Positions 33,497 to 43,806 of a DNA stretch of 64,000 nt are shown here, in pieces. Origin of the DNA: Eutreptiella sp. 'Long Island Sound 2002' (taxonomy: Eukaryota > Euglenozoa > Euglenophyceae > Eutreptiales > Eutreptiaceae). The DNA lies in assembly GCA_964036045.1 (NCBI GenBank), contig OZ038385.1, positions 36,612,063 through 36,676,062 on the forward strand, given 5' to 3'. The notes under the pieces are model-generated. The model was given only the letters and a program-made list of their open reading frames with translations. It was not told where the DNA came from and ran no database searches. The translations under genes and the position numbers were made by a program. Position 1 is the stretch's first letter. Each line of letters opens with the position of its first letter.

Positions 33497-35302
33497 GATT
33501 TGATTTTATTTGATTTGAAAAATCCGCTTTGTCTGGGTTCGGACCAGTCCCCTTCCGAGTTCCACAGCAAGCCTCCCCTTCAACCTACACACCGAACACA
33601 AATCAAATCAAATCTCTGAACCAATGTGACTTAGCAAGGATGTGACAGTCGACCCCGGCCACACTCTTCCGAAGAACCAGGCACATGTTGCATCGACTTA
33701 GTACATGTGTTTCCCCTTGCCTTTGCCACCCTGCTTACCCATGGATCCTCATTTGCTTCCCTTAGACCCAGAATAGGCATAGTGGTATGAGCCATATGTC
33801 GTGCTGGGAGCCGATGTCGATCTGTGCCGCCCAGAATCTGGCTGATACCTGTTCGCACGTCCTGAGGAGAGACGGTCACCACATCTGCATGTCAAGAATA
33901 GGTTTTAGCATAGGTGGGGGGACACCATGGGAGTGAGAAGCATCAGAAATAACCCACCCCAGTGACAGACACGACTTCTCTGTCCGCACAGTAAAATGCC
34001 ACAGCTGGAGACCCGAATCCTGGCGTAGACCCTCCCATGGCCATTGCACACCCACGAGGCACCAATACACAACCTCCCCCCCCAGTCGTCTCCTCATTGC
34101 CTCTCTGACGACAGAATGAAGGTTCCCCTGGCTTTCACTAATCCACACAGAGGGAACTTTAGCGTGCCAGACCGTCATCTTAACTGTCCCCCTGCAGCTC
34201 ACAAGAACATGCCCTACATATCCCGTCCCCCGAACAGATGAGAAGAGAACCCAGAGCAGGTTGGAGGGAGTGTGGCTGTCCAAATGTGCAGCTTGTGTTT
34301 GAAACCCCAGAAGCATACCAGAGTTCTTCCCTGCTGTCCACTGAGAATGAAACAGAGGGCACTGAAGCCTGACATTATCTGTATCGTATCCACCGTGTAC
34401 CATGGCATACGCGCTCTCTAGAATTTGATATATAAGGATGTGAGGTTGGAGAGAACCAGCGAAATACCCCCAATTGGGCCCAACCCCAGCCATATGGGCC
34501 ACACTGGCTTTACTGATTTCGTTGAATCGGATATGACAGCTCCCTTCACAAGATGACACCAGACAATGTACAGACCCGGATGTTCCAAAAGCTCAACACC
34601 CCCCCATCGAAGAGTGATACGGTTACGGGGAATGCCTGCAGCACGCAAAATTTCGCAGACACGTCCAGACCAAGCAAGAACCCGTACTTTAGTAAACACA
34701 CACTCGTGAAATGTATGCTGTGTTACCGAGTGACACCACATGGAGCACAGTGAGCATTCCGCTTCTTTGTGTTGCCACTCCCATTGGTCTGCGGACGCGT
34801 ACACACTCCATGCTCTTATGCGTCCCCAATGCTCTATTCCTAATGGCTGCAGCTGCACCCAGCACTTGAGCCCGGAGACCGATTCATGAAGCACCATGCG
34901 CCATGATCGTTCCGGAGGGATGGGTGAGCGGGAGGAAGGGACGCCGAGGAGAGCATCACCAGATTGACTAAGCAAATGTCGTTTGAGGTCGACTATCAAT
35001 ATGTCACCCTGGAAGGGAAGAATGGAATCTCTGTCTAGCCACACATCAAGAACTGAGACCCCTTGACGCTCACCGCGCGCACCAGCTTTCGCTTCAGAGT
35101 CCATTTCTGAGTTGAACGATGATATTCAGTCATCTAATTCCGTATCGTACTGGGCGGGCACCTTACCCATCTGAACCGGAAGATGCGTCAGGACAAAGTG
35201 GGAGACAACCCTGTCCATGATTGATGCAGTTTTGTCCGCCATGTCTCTGGACTGCAGAGAGTGCACCGCAGACAAACATTCAGACCACACCCAAACTTCC
35301 CT
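33497..35302 (-). mobile_element. LINE copy B, 5'-truncated
   Basis: Minus-strand non-LTR retrotransposon 3' part, nearly identical to 35,702-37,500 of copy A. Its 3' end is AAATCAAATAAAATCAAATC followed by (ATGT)n. Homology to copy A stops at about 35,302, inside the RNase H region, where repeat X copy 3 begins. 5' truncation is typical of target-primed reverse transcription, but the X-(CATA)n-LINE order is repeated in copy A, so tandem duplication of a block is also possible. Confidence 0.9.
33876..35270 (-). pseudogene. LINE B ORF2 C-terminal remnant
   Basis: Contains the end of the RNase H region (VWSECLSAVHSLQSRDMADK), a Cys-x2-Cys-x9-His-x4-Cys zinc-finger-like motif (CSLC...HTFHEC) and the terminal domain ending DMQMW. 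A TGG-to-TGA change at 35,126-35,128, seen by comparison with copy A, interrupts it, and the C-terminal 227 codons lie in a different frame from the zinc-finger part. Truncated and damaged, so not functional. Confidence 0.85.
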
Positions 35303-35314
35303 CCTCCAAACCCC

Positions 35315-35451
35315 CCCTCGGTCGTCGTCGGCACACGCCCGGCCAGCGTGACGCCGGCCGACTGCTCCCTTGCGCCCTGCCCAGGGAGAGCGTGTCTGGC
35401 AATTTCTCCCGCCGGCACGTGCTGGGTGCCACAACAACAACAACAACAAAT
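35315..35451. repeat. Repeat X, copy 3
   Basis: Third copy of the ~130-bp module, from a C-run through tcggtcgtcg to (CAA)n, joined to the truncated 5' edge of LINE B on its left and to (CATA)n on its right. Confidence 0.8.
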
Positions 35452-35650
35452 ACATACATACATACATACATACATACATACATACATGCATACATACATA
35501 CATACATACATACATACATACATACATACATACATACATACATACATACATACATACATACATACATACATACATACATACATACATACATACATACATA
35601 CATACATACATACATACATACATACATACATGCATGCATACATACATACA

Positions 35651-35682
<32 letters not shown>

Positions 35683-35701
35683 CATACATACATACATACA
35701 T
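35452..35701. repeat. (CATA)n microsatellite, tract 5
   Basis: About 250 bp of catacata with a few catgcata variants, ending at the 3' end of LINE copy A. Confidence 0.97.
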
Positions 35702-38209
35702 GATTTGATTTTATTTGATTTGAAATATCCGCTTTGTCTGGGTTCGGACCAGTCCCCATCCGAGTTCCACAGCAAGCCTCCCCTTCAACCTACACACCGA
35801 ACACAAATCAAATCAAATCTCTGAACGAATGTGACTTAGCAAGGATGTGACAGTCGACCCAGGCCACACTCTTCCGAAGAACCAGGCACATGTTGCATCG
35901 ACTTAGTACATGTGTTTCCCCTTGCCTAGCCACCCTGCTTACCCATGGATCCTCCTTTGCTTCCCTTAGACCCAGGATAGGCATAGTGGTATGAGCCATA
36001 TGTCGTGCTGGGAGCCGATGTCGATCTGTGCCGCCCAGAATCTGGCTGATACCTGTTCGCACGTCCTGAGGAGAGACGGTCACCACATCTGCATGTCAAG
36101 AATAGGTTTTAGCATAGGGGGGGCGACACCATGGGAGTGAGAAGCATCAGAAATAACCCACCCCAGTGACAGACACGACTTCTCTGTCCGCACAGTAAAA
36201 TGCCACAGCTGGAGACCCGAATCCTGGCGTAGACCCTCCCATGGCCATTGCACACCCACGAGGCACCAATACACAACCTCCCCCCCCAGTCGTCTCCTCA
36301 TTGCCTCTCTGACGACAGAATGAAGGTTCCCCTGGCTTTCACTAATCCACACAGAGGGAACTTTAGCGTGCCAGACCGTCATCTTAACTGTCCCCCTGCA
36401 GCTCACAAGAACATGCCCTACATATCCCGTCCCCCGAACAGATGAGAAGAGAACCCAGAGCAGGTTGGAGGGAGTGTGGCTGTCCAAATGTGCAGCTTGT
36501 GTTTGAAACCCCAGAAGCATACCAGAGTTCTTCCCTACTGTCCACTGAGAATGAAACAGAGGGCACTGAAGCCTGACATTATCTGTATCGTATCCACCGT
36601 GTACCATGGCATACGCGCTCTCTAGAATTTGATATATAAGGATGTGAGGTTGGAGAGAACCAGCGAAATACCCCCAATTGGGCCCAACCCCAGCCATATG
36701 GGCCACACTGGCTTTACTGATTTCGTTGAATCGGATATGACAGCTCCCTTCACAGGATGACACCAGACAATGTACAGACCCGGATGTTCCAAAAGCTCAA
36801 CACCCCCCCATCGAAGAGTGATACGGTTACGGGGAATGCCTGCAGCACGCAAAATTTCGCAGACACGTCCAGACCAAGCAAGAACCCGTACTTTAGTAAA
36901 CACACACTCGTGAAATGTATGCTGTGTTACCGAGTGACACCACATGGAGCACAGTGAGCATTCCGCTTCTTTGTGTTGCCACTCCCATTGGTCTGCGGAC
37001 GCGTACACACTCCATGCTCTTATGCGTCCCCAACACTCTATTCCTAATGGATGCAGCTGCACCCAGCACTTGAGCCCGGAGACCGATTCATGAAGCACCA
37101 TGCGCCATGATCGTTCCGGAGGGATGGGTGAGCGGGAGGAAGGGACGCCGAGGAGAGCATCACCAGATTGACTAAGCAACTGACGCTTGAGGTCGACTAT
37201 CAATCTGTCACCCTGGAAGTGAAGAATGGAATCTCTGTCTAGCCACACATCAAGAACTGAGACCCCTTGACGCTCACCGCGCGCACCAGCTTTCGCTTCA
37301 GAGTCCATTTCTGAGTTGAACGATGATATCCAGTCATCTAATTCCGTATCGTACTGGGCGGGCACCTTACCCATCTGAACCGGAAGATGCGTCAGGACAA
37401 AGTGGGAGACAACCCTGTCCATGATTGATGCAGTTTTGTCCGCCATGTCTCTGGACTGCAGAGACTGCACCGCAGACAAACATTCAGACCACACCGAAAC
37501 TTCCTTTATGCACACGCCATGGGAGGAGACGAATTCGGCAATGGCAATCACCGCACAAACTACAACAGAGGCTTCTACCAACTTGCTGCTGAGACCAATG
37601 GCAGAGAGGGATACACTGTAGTCCAGCCACACATGGCCCTGACTGTCCACAACTTTTGCCGCCCCCCCCCAGCAATCCTTGAGGCTCGCATCACCAAAAA
37701 CATACCAAACTGTAGGGAAAGCACCCCCCCCGAGGTGGGTTCACACACCTCTTAGCCCCTTGACCTGACACGAGTTTGCGAAACTGAATGCCCAAGCTCT
37801 GGAGCCTGGACCGAATGCGTTGAGATTCGCTGTCAAAGCGATGCAGGCACGGGTTCGACCAGTGTGCCCACACAGATTGCGCCAGCAGGGCGTTGGGCCC
37901 ATTTAGTGACTTAAACAGTTCATTGATGACCGTGGCCCAAAGGACATGATCTGGGGCAGCTCTTCCTAGGATGGAAACTATGCAGGCACGTGGAGTATTG
38001 GGAGCCAGACCAAAGACCAGTCTGTATACTCTGCAAATGGACCCTGTCACTGAGCTGATCTGCACATCCGTTGGCACATTCATACAGCAGCGAGGCACAA
38101 GCCTATTGACTACGAGCCCTTCTATCACAGTGTGTGCCACACCCCCTGTTTGTCTTGCCCCCTTTTCGTTTACGAACAGGGGATCACTATTTCTGTGTGT
38201 GTACAGATT
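35702..38209 (-). mobile_element. LINE copy A, 3' section
   Basis: 3' part of a non-LTR retrotransposon on the minus strand, separated from its 5' part (47,221-~52,370) by the DIRS composite. It contains the region after the RT, RNase H, zinc finger and C-terminal domain, then a 3' UTR ending in ATTTGATTTG-type repeats and (TATG)n. Joining 47,221 to 38,209 keeps the reading frame (VRG then NLYTHR) with no duplicated bases. Confidence 0.9.
36080..38209 (-). pseudogene. LINE A ORF2, C-terminal part (thumb, RNase H, zinc finger)
   Basis: The 38,209-37,694 frame continues the RT domain (VYRLVFGLAPNTPRA...LGRAAPDHVL is typical of LINE thumb regions). An eight-base C-run near 37,732-37,739 shifts the frame; in the new frame an RNase H domain starts (YVFGDASLKD, then WGGAAKVV) and passes through VWSECLSAVQSL, where the usual Asp of SDS is Glu. 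A zinc-finger-like CSLC...HTFHEC lies near 36,930. The frame closes with TAG at 36,622, while an overlapping frame (36,763-36,080) carries the last 227 residues, ending TGA-side at DMQMW. The same overlap occurs in copy B, so it predates the copies. Role when intact: removal of template RNA during target-primed reverse transcription. Confidence 0.85.
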
Positions 38210-38229
38210 TGTTGAAAATTTATTGTGTT
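38143..38229. repeat. 87-bp terminal block, left copy
   Basis: The sequence CCCCTGTTTGTCTTG ... TTTATTGTGTT is repeated in the same orientation at 43,720-43,806. The last 20 bases (from 38,210) are the start of the DIRS plus copy. The first 67 read in frame as LINE A protein, so it is unclear whether they are LINE sequence or the outer end of the DIRS element. Confidence 0.85.
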
Positions 38230-38242
38230 TTTGTGAAGCAGC

Positions 38243-38947
38243 ATGCAGGTCTTTCGCTCCCCGTTTACGAGTGCGTCGTCTGGGGCCCCAGACCAAGGAG
38301 CTTCGGGCTCCGGAGCGGACGCGCTGGTGCAGGATACCAGCCAGTTGTCGCCTGAGGAGCTGCGCGCGTTGCTGCAGTCCCAGCAAGAGGCGATCGGGCA
38401 CCTACAAGCACGGTTGGAGAGCCTGGCCGTCGCGGAGAGAAATTCAGTGCCGGACTTGATTGCAGAGGCAGTGGAGCAGATGTTGGGGGGCGACAAAGTA
38501 GCCAGTTGGATGCGCCGGTCCGGCGAGGCGCTGCGGGACTACGTTAGAAGCGCAAGTGCAGCACCGGCCAGGCCGTCCGACGTGATGGGCAATGCGATGG
38601 AATGCCCGAGGGGCGACAGGCTGGCCTACAGGATTTGGGGTATCATCCTTGACTCCCAGCAGGCGTACGCCCAGAGGTTCGCGCCGGAGTCCAGCAGTCG
38701 GGCGGACCCGTCCAACCCGCTGGATGCCATGAGCTGGCCAAATGCGGTCAAAAACGGGGGGCCATCCTTTAAGTATAAGGGCATCGACTTCGCTATGCGA
38801 CAAGGCGTCCTTCATTGGATGACGAAGAAAGGAAGGTGGGTACCAATATCCGCCCGCCCGTCTGGCGACTGCCAGAGATGCGCCAAAGAGGGCGTCCCAT
38901 CAGAGCAGTTGCGGCACTGGCATTTCCAGTGTCCACACTGGTCCTAA
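38243..38947 (+). CDS. DIRS plus copy, gag-like ORF
   Basis: 234 codons from ATG (MQVFRSPFTSASSG) to TAA. The N-terminal third is Ser/Gly/Gln-rich, followed by a helical segment (ELRALLQSQQEAIGHLQARLES). The end has a zinc-knuckle-like Cys/His cluster, CQRCAKEG...RHWHFQCPHW. Position as first ORF and this layout fit a nucleocapsid-type protein that packages the element RNA. The minus copy of the same ORF is interrupted, so this one is the intact version. Confidence 0.75.
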   Translation: MQVFRSPFTSASSGAPDQGASGSGADALVQDTSQLSPEELRALLQSQQEAIGHLQARLESLAVAERNSVPDLIAEAVEQMLGGDKVASWMRRSGEALRDYVRSASAAPARPSDVMGNAMECPRGDRLAYRIWGIILDSQQAYAQRFAPESSSRADPSNPLDAMSWPNAVKNGGPSFKYKGIDFAMRQGVLHWMTKKGRWVPISARPSGDCQRCAKEGVPSEQLRHWHFQCPHWS

Positions 38948-39088
38948 CGGGACTGTCGCCACTGCGACAGGGCGGGGTGGGGATGGCCGTGTTGGTGTGA
39001 AGATTCCCAGCCCGCGCGTCCAATCCCCACCCGCGAGGCCTTACCTGCTGCCAGAGCGACATTCGGCGCGGCGGCGGCGGGGTGGGCA

Positions 39089-40656
39089 ATGGCGATGGCG
39101 GCTGTTGGATTGTTTAGGGTGGCGGCCGTGGGCGTTCGGGGCTGGGCCCCAAAAACGCAAGCCCGATACCGCTTTCCGCCCTGTCCGCGGTGGCGAAGTA
39201 TGAGGGAACCAGGGCTTTGCGGACGCCGCTTACTGACACGTTGTCTGACTTCTTGGCGTCAAGGGTCTCTATGGGGCAGGCCAGATCCACCCTCAGGGGT
39301 TATGTGTCCGCGACTCGAGCGGCGGAAGATATCAGGCTGCTCCCGGGCTGTGTTCAAGCCATCCACTGGAAACTTGCAAAGTCTGGAAAACTGACACCGG
39401 GACAGCCATACCTGGGACCAGAGGGCCTCAGCCTCCTGTGGGCCAGAGCGGCCTCACCGGTTGAGCAGGCAGTGGCGGCGTTGGCGAACCTCAGTTGCCT
39501 TCTCTTCTTGCGGGTCTCTGAAGCGGTGTCCATCACGCTAGCGGGACTGGCAAGCGATTCCGTGGTCCTGTTCGTCACTACCAAGGTTGGAGGCCACAGG
39601 GAAGTGCGGCGCCCGCTTTATGAGTGGGGACGCTCGTGGGTCCGGTTCCTTAGATCCTACGCCGCGGCAAGCTGCGTCCCGGAGGGTCAACCGTTGGTTG
39701 GGGGAGGGGTTGAGGCAGTGGAGAAGATCTTCGCAGACCTCCTCCGTGATTCCCCGTATAGTGACCATCGGTGGCATTCCCTGCGGCGGGGGGGCGCTGC
39801 GGCCGCCTTCCACCGCTCTCCAAATGTGGCCTATTTCGTTCGGTGGGGGAGGTGGAAACGGCTGGCCACAGTGTTGGAGTACGCTCTGGGCTACTCTGAC
39901 CCTGCGGTGGTTGGGGCTTTGGTGCTTCCATGGCCTGTGGGTGGCCAGGCTCCTGGTGAGCGGTTGGGTGTGCTGCTGGCCGACCTGTGGGGTGACCCCA
40001 TGTATGCTAATCCCGAAAGGAAGTCCCCGAAGGCGTCGCTGGAAATCGCTGCCCCGGTGCCTGCGGGGCCTGTGGTATCTCTTCCTGATATGGATGTGGC
40101 GCCGCATCAAGGGGAAATGGAAGACGTGGAGTCTGATTCGGATTCTTCGTCCGTCCCCTCGGAGTCTTCGGCCTCCGCCGTGTCCACAGCAAGCGCCTGT
40201 GGCTCCCCCGCGGAGCCCGCACCGCCCGATGGTCCGGGGGAACGTCCTCCACAATTCACGCCGGGAACCGGACCTCGGGTCGGGGGCGGCAAGAGGAAGC
40301 TGCGATCTAAGGGAGCCGGCAAGACACCGAGAAGTGGCGTAGCAGAGGTCGACGGCGACGGTAAACCGAGGCCCAAGCGGCGAGTCGTTGGTCTGGGCGG
40401 TTCCATATCTGTCCAGCGGCATCATGCGGCGAGCGCGAAGGTGGGCCTGGGTAATGCAAAAGCCAGACGGCCTGCCTCCAAGAGGAGGCATCCTGATGGG
40501 CCTCCAGTCGGGCCTGCCAGCAAAGTGGCTGTGCGTTCCCCACCGGAGAATCAGGGCCAAGGCGGCAGTGCAGCGGCAGGCAAACGCGGGGGGGGGGGTG
40601 TCGCCTGGAAATTCGCCCCCCGTGGGGGCGATTCGCGAAACCCCATCTGCCTGTGA
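39089..40656 (+). pseudogene. DIRS plus copy, tyrosine recombinase (frameshifted)
   Basis: Same protein as the intact minus-copy recombinase. The ATG at 39,089 (MAMAAVGLFRV) opens the frame, but two extra bases near 39,168 (ataccgctttccg against ataccgttccg in the minus copy) shift it; the catalytic part resumes at 39,190 in the other frame. It retains the recombinase motifs: Arg in LFLRVSEA, Lys in VTTKVGG, HSLRRGGA and the Tyr of VLEYALGY. Without frameshifting no full-length protein is made. It ends TGA. Confidence 0.85.
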
Positions 40657-40756
40657 CGAGCCTGTTGGTGGCCCAGTGCTGAGTGCAGCGCAGGGATCAC
40701 TGCAGGTTATAACATAGGCGGATGGGGGGCCCCGCCCTCTGACCAGGGCAGACCTG

Positions 40757-42626
40757 TTGTATGTGCGTTCGGAACCAGTTCCGTTATTTGTACAGTTTTT
40801 GAAGGCCTTCTTTACGTTCTTACCGTGGCTTCACCAGGCACTGTCTTGCAGGGTTCTGCTACTCATGAAGCGACTCCATTTGTTTGTGCTTCGCTTGTTT
40901 GTGACGTGTGAGGACTACCGTTTGCGGTCAGCGCCGGATATAATTTTTAACGCGCTGTCAGAATTTACCGCTGAGTCTTGGCAGGCTCTTTTGCATTTGT
41001 CTACGTCGCCAGTGCCGCAGGTGGGCAGGGTGGACCCGCAGCTGGTGGAGAGGGGTTTAGGGGCGGTGGGGAACTACACGATTTCCGATGATCTGTGGTG
41101 TGAGTTGGCCCCCCCTGATTTTGAGGCGTCTGTGTCCGATTTTCACTTGGAGAGAGAAAGTCACTCGTCTAATAGGGAGGCTTTGGTGCGGCCCATGGTT
41201 AAATGGTTATTGCGTGAGGGGATAGTTACCATTATGGATGAGGATTGCCCTTTGAGGGCGACATGCTGGCCGTTTGTGATCCCGAAGTCCACAGAAAAAG
41301 TGTCCCTTATATTTAATCTCGTTGAGTTCAATGAGAGCTTACATAAGGCGCTGTCTTTCTCGTTGGATGGTTGGGACCAAATCTCCAAGAAGTTGGCGGA
41401 TTGGCCGGCCGATAGGCCGTTGTTTTGTACACACGTGGACCTTAAAAACCCCTTTTGGAGTTTTAAGTTGCCAAGACGACACGAGAGAGCCTTTCGTTTC
41501 CGGATGCGTTGGGAAGGTGTGGAGAGGGTTTTTTGTATGTCGCGGATGCCGTTTGGTTGGAAACATTCCCCGTTGTTCTGTCAGACGGCAGTGGGAAGGA
41601 TAGTGCGACCCTTGATCCCGGAGGGGTACACCCTCTTCCATTGTTTAGATGATTTTTTGATTTTGGGGCCAGATCCAGCGCGTTTGCGTGTTGTGACTGC
41701 TCGCGTGGTCAGGGCGCTAGAGGAGGCTGGTTTTATTGTGTCGGAAAAGAGTACGTTGGAGCCGGTTACGGATATATTTTTCCTAGGGAAGTACATCAAC
41801 TTGGGAGTGCGCACGATCCGTTCACATCCAAGGGCCTTTCTCCAGATGTTCAACATTTGGCTGAGGCTGGCCACGAGGTCCAGGCCTTCTTCCCGGTTAC
41901 TCTCCAAGGCATTGGGCTTCATCCATTGGCACTTTCGACCCCGTCTGGGGGGGGGCCCACTGCTCGCGGGAAGCTATTGTTGTGATCGGTGGGGGGGGTT
42001 TGAGTGACCCACGCCACTGAAGGTGTTGCATGGACTGTGTACCGCGATCGTCCGTTGTATGGATACTTGGGAACCCCCAATACCGCCACGCCTTGCTGTG
42101 TTTCATGCATTGTCTGCTACGCCCGATTTATGGGCTGTTCGACACTGTGTGATGTTTGGGGATGCTGCATTGGATATCATTCGATATAGAGGAGGGGCGT
42201 TCATCCCGCGATTGTCAGGTGTCCGTTCCCAGGTGATCCCCCCAGGCACGTCACACGCAGCAGAGCGCTGAGCTTTGGGTCTTGGTGTGGTTGGTAAGGT
42301 TGGCAATCAGGTTGGGGTGGAGTTATGTTGTGCTGGTCACGGACTCCCTGGTATCTGCGTGCCAGTTGGTGGCCCTGCGGGCGTCCACGTGGCTGTCAAG
42401 GCAGCAGAAGCTACTGAGGGCCCTGGTTCTGAGGTTGTTGCAGTCTGGTTTGATTGTCGAGGTCCGGCTGGTGCCGGGCGTGTTACAGCCGGCTGACCCG
42501 CCAAGTAGGTTGGACTCCAATTTCCAGTCTAATGTGCAACGGGCGTGTTTCCGTGCGTTTCAACTCTGGCAAGTGTTGCTGAAGCACCCTCGCGAGGTGG
42601 TGTCGGTCGGAGGGTTGGTATTGTGA
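40757..42626 (+). pseudogene. DIRS plus copy, reverse transcriptase-RNase H
   Basis: The RT domain shows VDLKNPFWSFKLP, SRMPFGWKHSP and the catalytic HCLDDFLIL. The frame is cut by TGA at 42,005-42,007 after a seven-G run, continues as MFGDAALD, then shifts by one base near 42,268 into SAELWVLVWLVRLA, LVTDSL and VPGVLQPADPPSRL, the typical DIRS RNase H core. The ORF has no early ATG; in the minus copy the same frame is open far upstream, overlapping the recombinase ORF, as in Dictyostelium DIRS-1. Here TAG at 40,715-40,717 replaces TTG of the minus copy and closes that overlap. Confidence 0.85.
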
Positions 42627-42691
42627 GGTGTTCTCTGCGGTTTTAGGGGAACACATGGTACGCCATTTTTGCGGTGCTCAGTGCTTTCGCC

Positions 42692-43174
42692 ATGCCTAAA
42701 CGTGGGAAACGCCGCCGCCGCAGGCGTGGAAAATTTCGTCACCGCCGGTCGGTGGAGGCGCTGCGGCGCAGGCGGGAACGTGCGCAACAGCACCTCACGG
42801 TTGTGCTGGAGAGGCGCCTTGCCTGGCGGCCGGTGAAGCGGATCTGGTTGGGTCTGGCTGCTAGGCTGGTCTTCATGCGGCCTTGCTCAAAGGAGGATGC
42901 TCCGGGGGTGCTGCAGCTGGCGGCGCAGGACCTGGCGGGCCGTCTGCATGGTGTTGCGAAGCAGCAGACGACCCCGTCCGGTGATGCGAATGTTAAGGGG
43001 ATGGGCGGGCATCACCTGTGCCGCCATCGTTGGATTGTGAGGGTTGGGGATAGTAGGCTGTACCTTAGTTTGTTGTCGCACACGAAGGCTGGGGGCCAGC
43101 GTCTGCCCTATATATGGGTCCAAGGGAAGCAGGTGTTGGTGCGGCGCGTGTGCTTCATGTTCCGTGCTTTGTGA
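42692..43174 (+). CDS. DIRS plus copy, basic 3' ORF of unknown function
   Basis: 160 codons starting MPKRGKRRRRRRGK and ending RVCFMFRAL, TGA stop. The first 60 residues are extremely Arg/Lys-rich, suggesting nucleic-acid binding or nuclear entry; the rest has no domain I recognise. Many DIRS elements carry a DAM-type methyltransferase at this position, but I see no DPPY-type motif. It could be a degenerate remnant or an element-specific protein. Confidence 0.5.
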   Translation: MPKRGKRRRRRRGKFRHRRSVEALRRRRERAQQHLTVVLERRLAWRPVKRIWLGLAARLVFMRPCSKEDAPGVLQLAAQDLAGRLHGVAKQQTTPSGDANVKGMGGHHLCRHRWIVRVGDSRLYLSLLSHTKAGGQRLPYIWVQGKQVLVRRVCFMFRAL

Positions 43175-43719
43175 GCGCCCGCCGTTTCTGAATATGCGGG
43201 GTCTGGAGTTTGGGGCCTGTGCATGCGAGCACTGTACCCTGTGGTTGGCGCCGGCGCCGTGGATGTTTGTCTGCGGGCACCAGAAGCTGCCCCCCGGTGG
43301 ATTCGGGCGCCATGGCTGCGGCCCCGTGCCTTTTCCTGTATATGGGACCAAGGGGTGCGCATGTCTGCTGCAATGCAGGTGCTATATCCAGGTGGTTGGA
43401 ATCACCATCCGGTCTGGATTGCTTGAGTAGGATCAACATGTGTGCCGATGCGGTGCGGTCGTGCAGTGATAGGGACCGCTGACGTGAAGGCATGGGTGGA
43501 GATTTTGACGAATTGGACTACAGCGCACTGAACTCGCTCGCCGGGGTTCACGCCGGTGCTGTGGCTGCTTGGATGCGTGCGCCGAGCACTGACCCAGTTT
43601 GGGTTCGTAATGTCTGTAGGTTCCAGCTTGGTGAGCGTGTTTGGTCTGTGCATGGGGACAAGGATGAGGAGTACCAGAGGTGAATTGTTGAATTGCCGTG
43701 GTGCTTTGTCCTTTGTGAT
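43175..43719 (+). other. DIRS plus copy 3' non-coding part
   Basis: About 0.5 kb between the basic ORF and the terminal block. Only short overlapping ORFs are present. It ends in ctttGTGAT, which extends the inverted repeat of the block that follows. Confidence 0.5.
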
Positions 43720-43806
43720 CCCCTGTTTGTCTTGCCCCCTTTTCGTTTACGAACAGGGGATCACTATTTCTGTGTGTGTACAGATTTGTTGAAAATTTAT
43801 TGTGTT
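43715..43806. repeat. 87-bp terminal block, right copy, with 13-bp hairpin
   Basis: 43,720-43,806 is a direct repeat of 38,143-38,229. Here GTGATCCCCTGTT (43,715-43,727) pairs perfectly with AACAGGGGATCAC (43,752-43,764) around a 24-base loop. The left copy can form only the inner eight pairs because its flank differs. Confidence 0.85.

Noticed and set aside
39538-40560. Minus-strand ORF opposite the plus DIRS recombinase (and its twin 44,566-45,894)
   Set aside because: Antisense shadow of the GC-rich recombinase ORF; no domain, and the sense frame has the catalytic motifs.
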